Assembly (NCBI GenBank): GCA_964432925.1
Contig: CAYSPM010000155.1
Span: 1-5,725 of the forward strand
Origin: CAYNTC01 sp964432925
GTDB lineage: Bacteria > Planctomycetota > Phycisphaerae > Sedimentisphaerales > Anaerobacaceae
Length of the DNA stretch: 5,725 nt
Direction: 5' to 3'
Under the pieces are notes generated by a model, which saw only the letters and a program-made list of their open reading frames with translations, made no database searches and was not told where the DNA came from. Position 1 is the first letter of the stretch. Each line of letters opens with the position of its first letter. A program made the translations under genes and the position numbers. This document shows, in pieces, positions 1 through 5,354 of this stretch.

Positions 1-1061
1 TTTTTAGCGTAGTCTCCGTAAATTGAGACTGGCATATCCATCAGCTTGGTTCCGTATTCAGCAAAAACTTCGAAGATATCATAATCGCTGGCCCAGGCAC
101 CACCGCCAGGCATTGCCGCATTAGCTCCAAGAATACCGTAAGTATCAGTCCTGCCGCGTATGTTGTCGTAAGCGAAGTAGCTTACGCCAGCAATGATATG
201 GTCGGGATTTCTTACGGCGTGATCTACATAGCCCTGGATACCCCAAAGAGATGTGTCAACACCGCTGGAACTCTCCTCTACCCAGAATCCACCGCCATTG
301 ACGTTGACCTTGGTGCTCTTGCCAAGTGAAACCGCATATTGCGCACTAATACCTTCTGGATTCAGGTCACTATCCCAGATGAGTTGATTCTTGCCGGGGC
401 GGTAAAAGGGATTCTTGACTTTACCACCGTATACATCTAAACCCGGAATCGTTACAGGGTGGTAGCCGAAGTAGCCCAGATCAAGCCAGATGTCCTTGCT
501 GGAGAAGAACTCATCCAGTGTCTGATTGGTCGAAACTGGGTCGCCAAAACTGCCGACGCCCACGTCAGTGGCGTAGTTGGGATCTGGACCTTCTTTATCA
601 ACGTCTACGTAAAGGTCCCTCCCTCCAGTGGCAATTCTGAAAAAAACATCCCATTCATCATTCAACTCTGCTGCGAGGCCGAGGCGAGCTCTAATCCTGT
701 TGCGATGGCGTTCAGCTTTGCCTTGCTTATCAATGTACTCATAGCGGTATCTAAAATCACCTGACCACTTGATCTTCTCAGCCCACTTAAGACTATCCGG
801 CAGAGCGGCACTGGGCTTTTCCTGGACTTTCTGTTCAACTTTATCCAATTTCTCAGTAAGTGCCTGTTCCTTGAGCCTTTGCCTTGATTCAAGTTCAACA
901 ATTTTTTGCTGTAGCTCCGACAGTTTCTGCTGTTGATCCTTCAGTTGCTCTTTTAGATCGCTAAGCTCATCCGCCATAACAGTCCCTGTTGGCCAAAAAA
1001 AATTCAAAACAAGCAAAATAGTTAATCCCACAAATCCTTTTTTGATCCATCCTTTCTTCAT
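1..1061 (-). CDS. Coiled-coil outer-membrane putative porin (N-terminal part; continues past left edge)
   Basis: Reading the minus strand from the ATG at 1061 gives an uninterrupted frame of 353 codons that leaves the window, so the C-terminus is missing. Residues 1-30 look like a Sec signal peptide (MKKGWIKKGF, a hydrophobic core, cleavage likely after TVMA). Residues 31-82 are a heptad-like, Gln/Lys/Glu/Leu-rich coiled coil. From about residue 97 the chain alternates polar and aromatic residues as beta-barrel strands do (IKWSGDFRYRYEYI, RIRARLGLAAELNDEWDVFF, IWLDLGYFGYHP). This order matches the 'putative porin' family (Porin_5-like), trimeric-type outer-membrane channels whose N-terminal coiled coil probably reaches through the periplasm. 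The start is supported by GGAGG at 1070-1074, 8 nt upstream. Two Pho-box-like arrays lie upstream and the convergently ordered phoBR operon is on the same strand, suggesting a phosphate-starvation-induced porin. Substrate is not deducible. Family call is from recognition, not a search. Confidence 0.85.
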   Translation of the reverse strand, partial: MKKGWIKKGFVGLTILLVLNFFWPTGTVMADELSDLKEQLKDQQQKLSELQQKIVELESRQRLKEQALTEKLDKVEQKVQEKPSAALPDSLKWAEKIKWSGDFRYRYEYIDKQGKAERHRNRIRARLGLAAELNDEWDVFFRIATGGRDLYVDVDKEGPDPNYATDVGVGSFGDPVSTNQTLDEFFSSKDIWLDLGYFGYHPVTIPGLDVYGGKVKNPFYRPGKNQLIWDSDLNPEGISAQYAVSLGKSTKVNVNGGGFWVEESSSGVDTSLWGIQGYVDHAVRNPDHIIAGVSYFAYDNIRGRTDTYGILGANAAMPGGGAWASDYDIFEVFAEYGTKLMDMPVSIYGDYAK

Positions 1062-1069
1062 TTTGAGTG

Positions 1070-1074
1070 CCTCC
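1070..1074 (-). promoter_or_regulatory. Ribosome binding site of the porin gene
   Basis: GGAGG on the minus strand, 8 nt before the ATG at 1061. It fixes the porin start, which is otherwise supported by the signal peptide directly following. Confidence 0.75.
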
Positions 1075-1146
1075 AAAAAGGAAACAACTAAATTGTTAAG
1101 TCTGCTTAAAGCCATCCTTGAGCAGACACGCGTTCGGATCGTTGCA

Positions 1147-1152
1147 ATTAGT
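1147..1152 (-). promoter_or_regulatory. Candidate -10 element of the porin promoter
   Basis: ACTAAT on the minus strand (4 of 6 to TATAAT) sits 10 nt downstream of the last hexamer of the 1163-1201 array. In classical Pho promoters the operator replaces the -35 element and lies about 10 bp from the -10. The sequence match itself is weak; the spacing is the main argument. It would give a leader of roughly 80 nt. Confidence 0.35.
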
Positions 1153-1162
1153 ACTCTGGTTT

Positions 1163-1201
1163 TGTTAAGGCAAAATCAAAGATATGTTAGAATCGTGTTA
1201 A
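1163..1201 (-). promoter_or_regulatory. Pho-box-like operator, promoter-proximal array upstream of the porin
   Basis: On the minus strand the hexamers TTAACA (1201-1196), CTAACA (1190-1185), TTGATT (1179-1174, degenerate) and TTAACA (1168-1163) recur at exactly 11-bp intervals with 5-nt spacers. Direct repeats with an 11-bp period are the known binding pattern of PhoB/PhoP-class regulators; the TTAACA core resembles the Bacillus PhoP box more than the E. coli CTGTCAT core. It lies about 100 nt upstream of the porin ATG and points toward it. That the neighbouring PhoB-family regulator binds here is inference. Confidence 0.7.
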
Positions 1202-1259
1202 TATCGCAGGCGGATTTCCTTGCATCCGTCATTTAAAGGGGGCTTTTGCTAGATAAAAA

Positions 1260-1309
1260 CACTAAACAGATGTTAGAAATTTATTAGTATTCTGTCAGAA
1301 ATGTACTAA
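1260..1309 (-). promoter_or_regulatory. Pho-box-like operator, distal five-unit array upstream of the porin
   Basis: Five hexamers in strict 11-bp register on the minus strand: TTAGTA (1309-1304), CTGACA (1298-1293), CTAATA (1287-1282), CTAACA (1276-1271), TTAGTG (1265-1260). The middle three are the best matches to YTAACA; the outer two are degenerate. The array ends 58 nt upstream of the promoter-proximal array, so the porin has a tandem pair of operators, as strongly induced Pho genes often do. A further CTAACA at 1316-1321 lies in the opposite orientation and out of register. Confidence 0.6.
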
Positions 1310-1390
1310 GAGCGTCTAACAGAATGAGAAGAATGGCTTTCTTTTATCATTCCAGAGCAACCGTGAGTTATGTAAAAAGCCGTAAGGGAA

Positions 1391-1417
1391 TGGATTCCCG
1401 CCTTCGCGGGAATGACA
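1391..1417. repeat. Short palindromic intergenic repeat (half copy of the 4672-4788 element)
   Basis: The core 1394-1413 forms a perfect 8-bp stem (ATTCCCGC / GCGGGAAT) with a CTTC loop, flanked by TGG on the left and GACA on the right. The reading TGGATT + hairpin + AATGACA equals the right half of the larger palindrome at 4672-4788, but with a simple undecorated hairpin. It lies 120 nt beyond the phoR stop codon. It lacks a following T tract on either strand, so it is not a canonical intrinsic terminator, although it could slow or end phoR transcription. Confidence 0.75.
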
Positions 1418-1469
1418 GCCGTAGAGTATTCTTTATTTTGTTAGGACCTCTAATTATCCGGTGGGCGTA

Positions 1470-1510
1470 ATCAGAGAAATTTTAATTCCCTGCGGTGGTG
1501 GCTCTCTGAT
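1470..1510 (-). terminator. Possible weak stem-loop after phoR
   Basis: ATCAGAGA at 1470-1477 and TCTCTGAT at 1503-1510 are perfect 8-nt complements with a 25-nt loop, starting 23 nt after the phoR stop. The loop is long, the stem is AT-rich in part and there is no T run, so termination here is only a possibility. Confidence 0.25.
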
Positions 1511-1532
1511 ACGACATGGCCTCTGATTCGAT

Positions 1533-3311
1533 TCAGCTCTGGGGTAAATGAATAGTAAAAGTGCTGCCTTTGCCTGGTGTGCTTTCGACCGTGACATGGC
1601 CACTATGTACCTGGGCTATGTGTTTGACTATAGCCAGGCCGAGACCTGTGCCGCCGAGTTTTCGGCTTCGACTCTTATCAACGACGTAAAAACGCTCAAA
1701 AATACGTGAGAGATGCTCCGGTGCTATTCCGCAGCCGTGATCCTTTACCGATATAGTTAACTCTCCGTTCTGTTTGTCAACTGTGAGTTGAATGCTGCTG
1801 CCAGAATCGCTGTATTTTATTGCGTTATCGATCAGATTAACTAAAGCCTGTTCAAGCAACGCGGTATTAATTTTGCCCCGTAAGCTTTCGTCGCAAACAA
1901 GGTCAATTTTCATCTGCTTCTTTTCGGCTTTTACAGTCGATAGCTCAATAGCAGCTTGCAGTATCGGCCGTAGAGACATTTCTTCTAAAGGGATTTGCCT
2001 TTTCTCGCTGCTTTCTTCCAGGCGTGACAGACTCAACAAATCCTCGATGATGGCGTTGAGCCTATCAGAATGCTTGGCCACGATGTTCAGGTAATGTTCT
2101 GCTTTCTCAGGCTCCTTCACTGCTCCATCAAGCAATTCTTCCACGAAACCTTGGATAGAAGTAACTGGCGTTTTAAGCTCATGTGAGACGTTAGCAACAA
2201 AATCGCGACGTATATTCTCAAGCCGTCGTATCTTTGTCATATCATTCAAAACGATTACTGCTCCACCCCTGCTATTTTCGCTTCCACTTAGACTGGCGCC
2301 GTGAATCTGGATGAATCTTTCACCTTCCGGAGCCAAACGAATAGTTGCTTCAGTGGGTTGTTGAGCACTGAGAGTATTATATACAAACTGCTGAATATCG
2401 ACGTTGCGAATGATTTCTTCGACGCTTCGGCCATGGGCTTTTTCGGGTTCAAGGTTCAGAAAATCTGCGGCCGCTTTATTTATGCTTACGATATGCCCAT
2501 CGGCATCAACAGCCAGCACTCCTTCTACCATGCTTGAAAGAACTGCTTCAAGCTCATTTCGCTGTCCGGTTATGGTTAGAATTCGTTCATGCAGTTCAAT
2601 TGCCATTGTGTTTAACGCCTTAGCTAAAGCGCCTAATTCTTCAGAAGCCGGCACAGGAACTCTTCGGTCGAGTTCGCCCTGCGAGAAGCGTTCGGCTGTC
2701 TGTGTCATATTCACTATCGGCCTGCTTATTCGACGTGATATGAGCCAACTCAAAATAGCAGCAAAGGCCGCTACCATAAGACCACTGTATAAAATCTTAA
2801 CATAGATGTCATGGAGAGCCTGGTCAATTGCGGTAGCAGGTATCGACGCCCGGACTACGGCTAAAATCTGATCCTTACCACGAAGGGAAATCGCTACATA
2901 CATCATGTTTTCGCCGAGGGTTCGGCTAAACCTTAGCGACCAACCAGAACCCTGCCGAAGCGCATTGATAATTTCCGGTCGGTCGGAGTGGTCTTCAATA
3001 ACTGTGGGATCCTCATCGGAATCGCCAATGACTTTACCCGAAGGCAAGATCACGGTGATGCGAGTTTGACCATCTCCAGCTTGGCCAAGCCTTTTACAGA
3101 GTGAATCAATCTCAGTTGTATCTTCGTTCTCTAAAATGGCTGAGATTTGCTCTGCCGCCACGTACGCAATAGTGTTTAGCTCCTCACTAGTTTGATCGAG
3201 ATAAAAACCACGAAATGAATAAGATAAATACCAGGCCACAGCAACCAGAGCCAATAGTGTCACGAGTAAATAGGAAGGATATAGCTGCCAAATTAGTCTT
3301 CTTCTAATCAT
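1533..3311 (-). CDS. phoR: Phosphate-type sensor histidine kinase PhoR
   Basis: A 592-residue membrane kinase that autophosphorylates on His and passes the phosphate to the response regulator encoded just upstream. Order of parts: TM1 about residues 10-30; an extracytoplasmic sensor region about 31-172; TM2 about 173-192; HAMP about 193-245; cytoplasmic PAS about 252-360 (AVLSSMVEGVLAVDADGHIV); HisKA with the H-box FVANVSHELKTP and phospho-acceptor His377; then the HATPase domain with N-box Asn492/Asn496, G1 DHGCGI (524-529), F-box RIFERFY and G2 GGTGLGL (553-559). All catalytic motifs are intact. A large external domain plus PAS and about 590 residues resembles Bacillus PhoR (about 580) rather than E. 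coli PhoR (about 430, without the external domain). The ATG at 3311 is 3 nt after the phoB stop, so translation is probably coupled. The signal it senses is not visible; no pst or phoU gene lies in the window. Confidence 0.9.
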   Translation of the reverse strand: MIRRRLIWQLYPSYLLVTLLALVAVAWYLSYSFRGFYLDQTSEELNTIAYVAAEQISAILENEDTTEIDSLCKRLGQAGDGQTRITVILPSGKVIGDSDEDPTVIEDHSDRPEIINALRQGSGWSLRFSRTLGENMMYVAISLRGKDQILAVVRASIPATAIDQALHDIYVKILYSGLMVAAFAAILSWLISRRISRPIVNMTQTAERFSQGELDRRVPVPASEELGALAKALNTMAIELHERILTITGQRNELEAVLSSMVEGVLAVDADGHIVSINKAAADFLNLEPEKAHGRSVEEIIRNVDIQQFVYNTLSAQQPTEATIRLAPEGERFIQIHGASLSGSENSRGGAVIVLNDMTKIRRLENIRRDFVANVSHELKTPVTSIQGFVEELLDGAVKEPEKAEHYLNIVAKHSDRLNAIIEDLLSLSRLEESSEKRQIPLEEMSLRPILQAAIELSTVKAEKKQMKIDLVCDESLRGKINTALLEQALVNLIDNAIKYSDSGSSIQLTVDKQNGELTISVKDHGCGIAPEHLSRIFERFYVVDKSRSRKLGGTGLGLAIVKHIAQVHSGHVTVESTPGKGSTFTIHLPQS

Positions 3312-3314
3312 GGA

Positions 3315-3998
3315 TCAATCTTTGAATCGGTAGCCTACACCGCGAACGGTCTCAATGTATTTGCTATATGACCCCAGCTTTTTTCGCAAAGACACTATCT
3401 GGACATCTACTGCCCTGTCGGTCACCAGATAGTCATCGCCGTGTAAGGCGTCAACAATCTTATACCGTGTAAAGACAAGGCCCGGACGTCTGGCTAACAA
3501 ATGAAGAATATTAAATTCCGTGAAGGTAAGTTCGATTTTTTTATCTTTTATCATTACTCGCCGCCGGGCAGGTTCAATAGTCAAATCCTCGATCTTTATT
3601 GCTGTCTTATCATCAGATTCCTCAGCCATCCTTCGTAAAATCCTGCGAACCCGCGCTACCAACACCTTTCCACTGAACGGTTTTGTCACATAATCGTCAG
3701 AGCCAAGTTCCAGGCCAGTTACAATGTCTGACTCTTCCCCTTTGGCTGTTAGCATTATAATAGGAATATTGCTGGTTTTAGTGTCACTTTTCAGTTTTCT
3801 GCATACTTCCAGACCATCGATGCCAGGCAGCATCAAGTCCAGTATTATCAGATTAGGTAGCTTCGAATGGGCTATCTGTAGTGCCTGTTCACCTGTCTCA
3901 CAGGTTAGAACTCCGTAGCCTTCGCGAGCGAGATTGAGCTGAACAAGCTCCCTTATGTCCTCCTCATCGTCTACGACAAGTATGTTTGGCTTTGTCAT
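3315..3998 (-). CDS. phoB: PhoB-family DNA-binding response regulator
   Basis: A 227-residue OmpR/PhoB-type regulator, normal family length. The receiver domain (residues 4-118) has the acidic pair Asp10/Asp11, phospho-acceptor Asp54 in IILDLMLPGIDG, Thr84 and Lys106 (DDYVTKPF). The C-terminal winged helix (about 135-227) has the family signature ELTFTEFNILHLLARRPG and a recognition-helix region VTDRAVDVQIVSLRKKLG, ending VRGVGYRF. Regulators of this class bind head-to-tail on direct repeats of 11-bp period, which are present three times in the flanking intergenic DNA. It is the first gene of a two-gene operon with phoR. AGAGG at 4004-4008, 5 nt before the ATG, supports the start. The PhoB name rests on family resemblance, the PhoR-like partner and those repeats; a related OmpR-family role cannot be excluded. 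Confidence 0.9.
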   Translation of the reverse strand: MTKPNILVVDDEEDIRELVQLNLAREGYGVLTCETGEQALQIAHSKLPNLIILDLMLPGIDGLEVCRKLKSDTKTSNIPIIMLTAKGEESDIVTGLELGSDDYVTKPFSGKVLVARVRRILRRMAEESDDKTAIKIEDLTIEPARRRVMIKDKKIELTFTEFNILHLLARRPGLVFTRYKIVDALHGDDYLVTDRAVDVQIVSLRKKLGSYSKYIETVRGVGYRFKD

Positions 3999-4056
3999 GC
4001 AAACCTCTGTTTATAAAAGTCCACACAATTCCCGTTTCTCTTAAGAATGGTGAAAA

Positions 4057-4062
4057 ATTATA
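4057..4062 (-). promoter_or_regulatory. Candidate -10 element of the phoBR promoter
   Basis: A perfect TATAAT on the minus strand inside a TATATATA tract, 58 nt upstream of the phoB ATG. No good TTGACA-like -35 lies 16-18 bp upstream, which could mean activator dependence. No convincing YTAACA array is present on this strand between here and 4200; only a very degenerate TTATTA/TTATGT pair at 11-bp spacing is seen near 4119-4135. Confidence 0.45.
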
Positions 4063-4208
4063 TATATCCTTTTTAGTTCATACCAGCATTGGGCAATAGA
4101 TCGTTATTCAGAAATGCTCACATAACACAGTAATAATGGCCTTAAAATGCGGTCCTGTCAAGGCCAGAACCGAGAAGCATTTTCGATTTAGGGTGGATAT
4201 GCCGTTTA

Positions 4209-4247
4209 TTAACGCAATCTTAACAAAATACTAACTACGCTTTAATT
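4209..4247 (+). promoter_or_regulatory. Pho-box-like operator upstream of the small membrane protein
   Basis: Four hexamers in exact 11-bp register on the plus strand: TTAACG (4209-4214), TTAACA (4220-4225), CTAACT (4231-4236), TTAATT (4242-4247). This is the same core and period as the arrays upstream of the porin. It points away from phoB toward the 64-codon gene whose ATG is 87 nt downstream. Because it lies in the divergent phoB intergenic region, bound regulator could also affect phoBR, but the array is over 140 bp upstream of the phoB -10. Confidence 0.7.
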
Positions 4248-4256
4248 ACTTTAAAG

Positions 4257-4262
4257 TAGGAT
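4257..4262 (+). promoter_or_regulatory. Candidate -10 element of the small-gene Pho promoter
   Basis: TAGGAT (4 of 6 to TATAAT) begins 9 nt after the last hexamer of the Pho-box-like array. This is nearly the same geometry as the proposed porin promoter and as known Pho promoters, where the operator takes the place of the -35. Confidence 0.4.
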
Positions 4263-4334
4263 TTTGTAGATGGATTAGTGTTGAGGCAACGTTAGCCAAA
4301 GGCAATTTGGTATTGATACAGAAAGGCTCGCAAC

Positions 4335-4529
4335 ATGACGGAAACCTTGAAAAATATCGTTTGTGGCTTAGGTGCGTTGTACTTAATTTATCACTGTGGC
4401 TCTCTTATGCTTCTACTGGCGAAGGAGCTTTTACATTGCGGCTTCAAGCGAAGTGGTAGTGATTTGAATTCGGAAAGTGGTGAAACGCAAATGGTGCGGC
4501 ACACTAGTGCTCTGTCTAAGGATAAATGA
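4335..4529 (+). CDS. Small single-pass membrane protein, unknown function, probable Pho target
   Basis: A 64-residue protein I do not recognise. Residues about 8-29 (NIVCGLGALYLIYHCGSLML and on) form one hydrophobic segment; a Lys/Arg-containing, Ser/Glu-rich polar tail follows. The charge pattern favours the tail in the cytoplasm. Cysteines are at 10, 21 and 35. AAAGG at 4322-4326, 8 nt before the ATG, is a reasonable ribosome site, and a four-unit Pho-box-like array with a -10 candidate lies directly upstream, both of which argue for a real gene. The last ten codons and the stop lie inside the left terminal repeat of the element at 4496-4640, so the original C-terminus may have been replaced by insertion. 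Alternatives: a chance frame in the leader of a Pho-controlled small RNA, or a truncated remnant of a longer gene. Confidence 0.55.
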   Translation: MTETLKNIVCGLGALYLIYHCGSLMLLLAKELLHCGFKRSGSDLNSESGETQMVRHTSALSKDK

Positions 4530-4640
4530 TGACTGTCATTCTGAGCAAAGCGAAGAATCTCAATTGATAAGGCCAGATGCTTCGCCTTCGGCTCAGCATG
4601 ACAACCCCTCAAACATCCTAAGACAGAGCACTAGTGCCGC
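4496..4640. mobile_element. MITE-like element with about 26-bp terminal inverted repeats
   Basis: The ends 4496-4523 and 4615-4640 are inverted copies: both read GCGGCAC, then TAGTGCTCTGTCT, then AGGAT, differing by an extra AC on the left and one substitution. Total length is about 145 bp with no coding capacity for a transposase, as in MITEs mobilised in trans. Inside lies a second palindrome (4534-4603). No target-site duplication is obvious. It overlaps the 3' end of the small membrane-protein gene and could also fold into a transcript-ending hairpin. The parent transposon family is not identified. Confidence 0.7.
4534..4603. repeat. Inner palindrome of the TGTCATTCTGAGC type
   Basis: Left arm TGTCATTCTGAGCAAAGCGA at 4534-4553 pairs imperfectly with the right arm CTTCGCCTTCGGCTCAGC followed by ATGACA, ending at 4603. 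This is a familiar class of intergenic palindrome found in many copies in diverse bacterial genomes. Here it is enclosed by a different pair of inverted repeats, so the two may be nested elements or parts of one. Confidence 0.75.
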
Positions 4641-4671
4641 TTCTATTAAATAAGTTTCAGTTTTATAGTTG

Positions 4672-4788
4672 TGTCATTCCTGCGAAACCTGTCCTGAGCG
4701 AAGCCGAAGGAGCAGGAATCCATTCCATTATTTCTGGATTCCGCATCAAAGCTTGTCCTGAGCGCAACCGAATGGGTGCGAAATGACA
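4672..4788. repeat. Cloverleaf-like palindromic repeat with two matching inserts
   Basis: Outer ends TGTCATT (4672-4678) and AATGACA (4782-4788) are complementary; the centre has GGAATCCA and TGGATTCC, an 8-bp stem around a 12-nt loop. Between them sit two side arms, the left closed by CCTGC/GCAGG. Both side arms contain the same roughly 21-bp unit starting TGTCCTGAGCG (4690-4710 and 4754-4774, three differences) in direct orientation. The copy at 1391-1417 is a simple version of the right half. No gene is seen inside. It probably belongs to a multicopy genomic repeat family. Confidence 0.7.
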
Positions 4789-4911
4789 ATTCGTTATAAT
4801 CTTGTTGAAATCGTTTGCTTTGTCATTCATTCGAGGGTCAATAAAACCGCTTAAACCTTCATATTTTCGAAACCGTGCTTGCCTGTCCCTGCAAGCAGTA
4901 AGCAGGGTTCA
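4789..4911. other. Intergenic stretch without recognisable gene
   Basis: AT-rich at first, with an isolated TATAAT at 4795-4800 lacking a matching -35. TGTCATTC at 4821-4828 repeats the end motif of the neighbouring palindromes and may be a fragment of another copy. The rest continues the open frame of the broken transketolase but shows no resemblance to that enzyme. Confidence 0.4.
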
Positions 4912-5005
4912 GCCGCTTGCCCGCCCCAATCATCATTACGATATCGTAGTGCAGCCTCCTCGCGATTTTTTCCAGCTCTGCTATTTTTTCCGCGGAAACC
5001 GACAT
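4912..5005 (-). pseudogene. Orphan 5' fragment of a transketolase gene
   Basis: From the ATG at 5005 the minus strand encodes MSVSAEKIAELEKIARRL, then HYDIVMMIGAG, which closely resembles the start of transketolase (N-terminal, thiamine-diphosphate-binding half), where this helix leads into a conserved AGSGHPGG loop. Skipping one base at 4918 restores AGC GGC (Ser-Gly), directly followed by a stop; without the skip the frame runs into unrelated residues and stops at 4859. Only about 30 of an expected several hundred codons remain. AGGAG at 5016-5020, 10 nt before the ATG, is a preserved ribosome site. So this is a gene start left behind by deletion, recombination or duplication. Homology is by recognition of a short segment, so moderate confidence; no active product is expected. 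Confidence 0.55.
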
Positions 5006-5015
5006 AACTGCTCTT

Positions 5016-5020
5016 CTCCT
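5016..5020 (-). promoter_or_regulatory. Ribosome binding site of the transketolase fragment
   Basis: AGGAG on the minus strand, 10 nt before the ATG at 5005. Its survival shows that the fragment keeps the natural gene start rather than an internal piece. Confidence 0.45.
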
Positions 5021-5039
5021 AATTTCAAACGTCTTTCGT

Positions 5040-5093
5040 CCGTCTTGCGTCTTTGGTCTTAACTGTTCGCTGAACGCTCCACGCTGAACGCTC
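5040..5093. repeat. Short direct repeats upstream of the transketolase fragment
   Basis: GCTGAACGCTC occurs at 5069-5079 and 5083-5093, a 14-bp period. Next to it (5040-5060) are CGTCTT-rich degenerate repeats, which read as AAGACG on the other strand. Such simple units are seen as intergenic filler in some genomes; here they separate the transketolase fragment from whatever promoter it had. Confidence 0.55.
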
Positions 5094-5278
5094 TTCATTT
5101 GGCGGAGTAGTAACAAACAAAACCGCTATATGCAACGAAACTTTTGGGGCAATGGGCGCTTCAGGTGACGATTTATCTCTGCATAGGGAAAACGCCTTAA
5201 ACAAGACTATGGTGGACCCTCCGTTTGTCAATTCCCCAGTCTACGACAATCGATGTAGGCAAGGCAAAAAAAGAGGTC
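5094..5278. other. Intergenic stretch, nothing recognised
   Basis: Short open frames exist on both strands (plus from an ATG at 5152, minus from a TTG at 5231) but neither resembles a known protein and they overlap each other. No RNA gene, strong hairpin or clear operator was seen. Confidence 0.35.
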
Positions 5279-5308
5279 TTGAAAATACAAGGCAAGGGTG
5301 GGTAGAAT
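5279..5308 (+). promoter_or_regulatory. Sigma70-like promoter of the AbiTii-like gene
   Basis: TTGAAA at 5279-5284 and TAGAAT at 5303-5308, each 5 of 6 to consensus, separated by 18 nt. The start codon follows 46 nt after the -10. No Pho-box-like repeat is associated, so this gene is probably expressed independently of the Pho genes. Confidence 0.45.
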
Positions 5309-5354
5309 TAGGCAGCAAGAGAAATAAAGATTATGACTTGGTGGGGAAGTTGTT

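Noticed and set aside
459..764. Plus-strand open frame of 101 codons
   Set aside because: It lies antisense to the porin, which has a signal peptide, ribosome site and typical porin composition; it is a shadow frame.
1094..1099. Isolated TTAACA in the porin leader as another Pho box
   Set aside because: The neighbouring positions at 11-bp steps do not match the core, so it is probably chance.
1394..1413. Intrinsic terminator for phoR
   Set aside because: The hairpin is strong but no T tract follows on either strand, and it matches a dispersed repeat; kept as a repeat.
1792..2805. Three plus-strand open frames opposite phoR
   Set aside because: The minus-strand kinase has every expected motif across this stretch; the opposite frames have no recognisable domains or ribosome sites.
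3724..3918. Plus-strand frame opposite phoB
   Set aside because: It is fully contained antisense to the receiver domain.
4391..4612. Minus-strand 73-codon frame across the MITE-like element
   Set aside because: Its sequence is the translation of palindromic repeats, a common false gene call.
4496..4788. CRISPR array
   Set aside because: The repeats are inverted palindromes of different kinds without regular unique spacers.
4802..5062. Plus-strand 86-codon frame
   Set aside because: It is antisense to the transketolase fragment, whose start context is better supported; no family resemblance.
5025..5231. Minus-strand 68-codon frame
   Set aside because: It begins with TTG, has no convincing ribosome site and runs through simple repeats.
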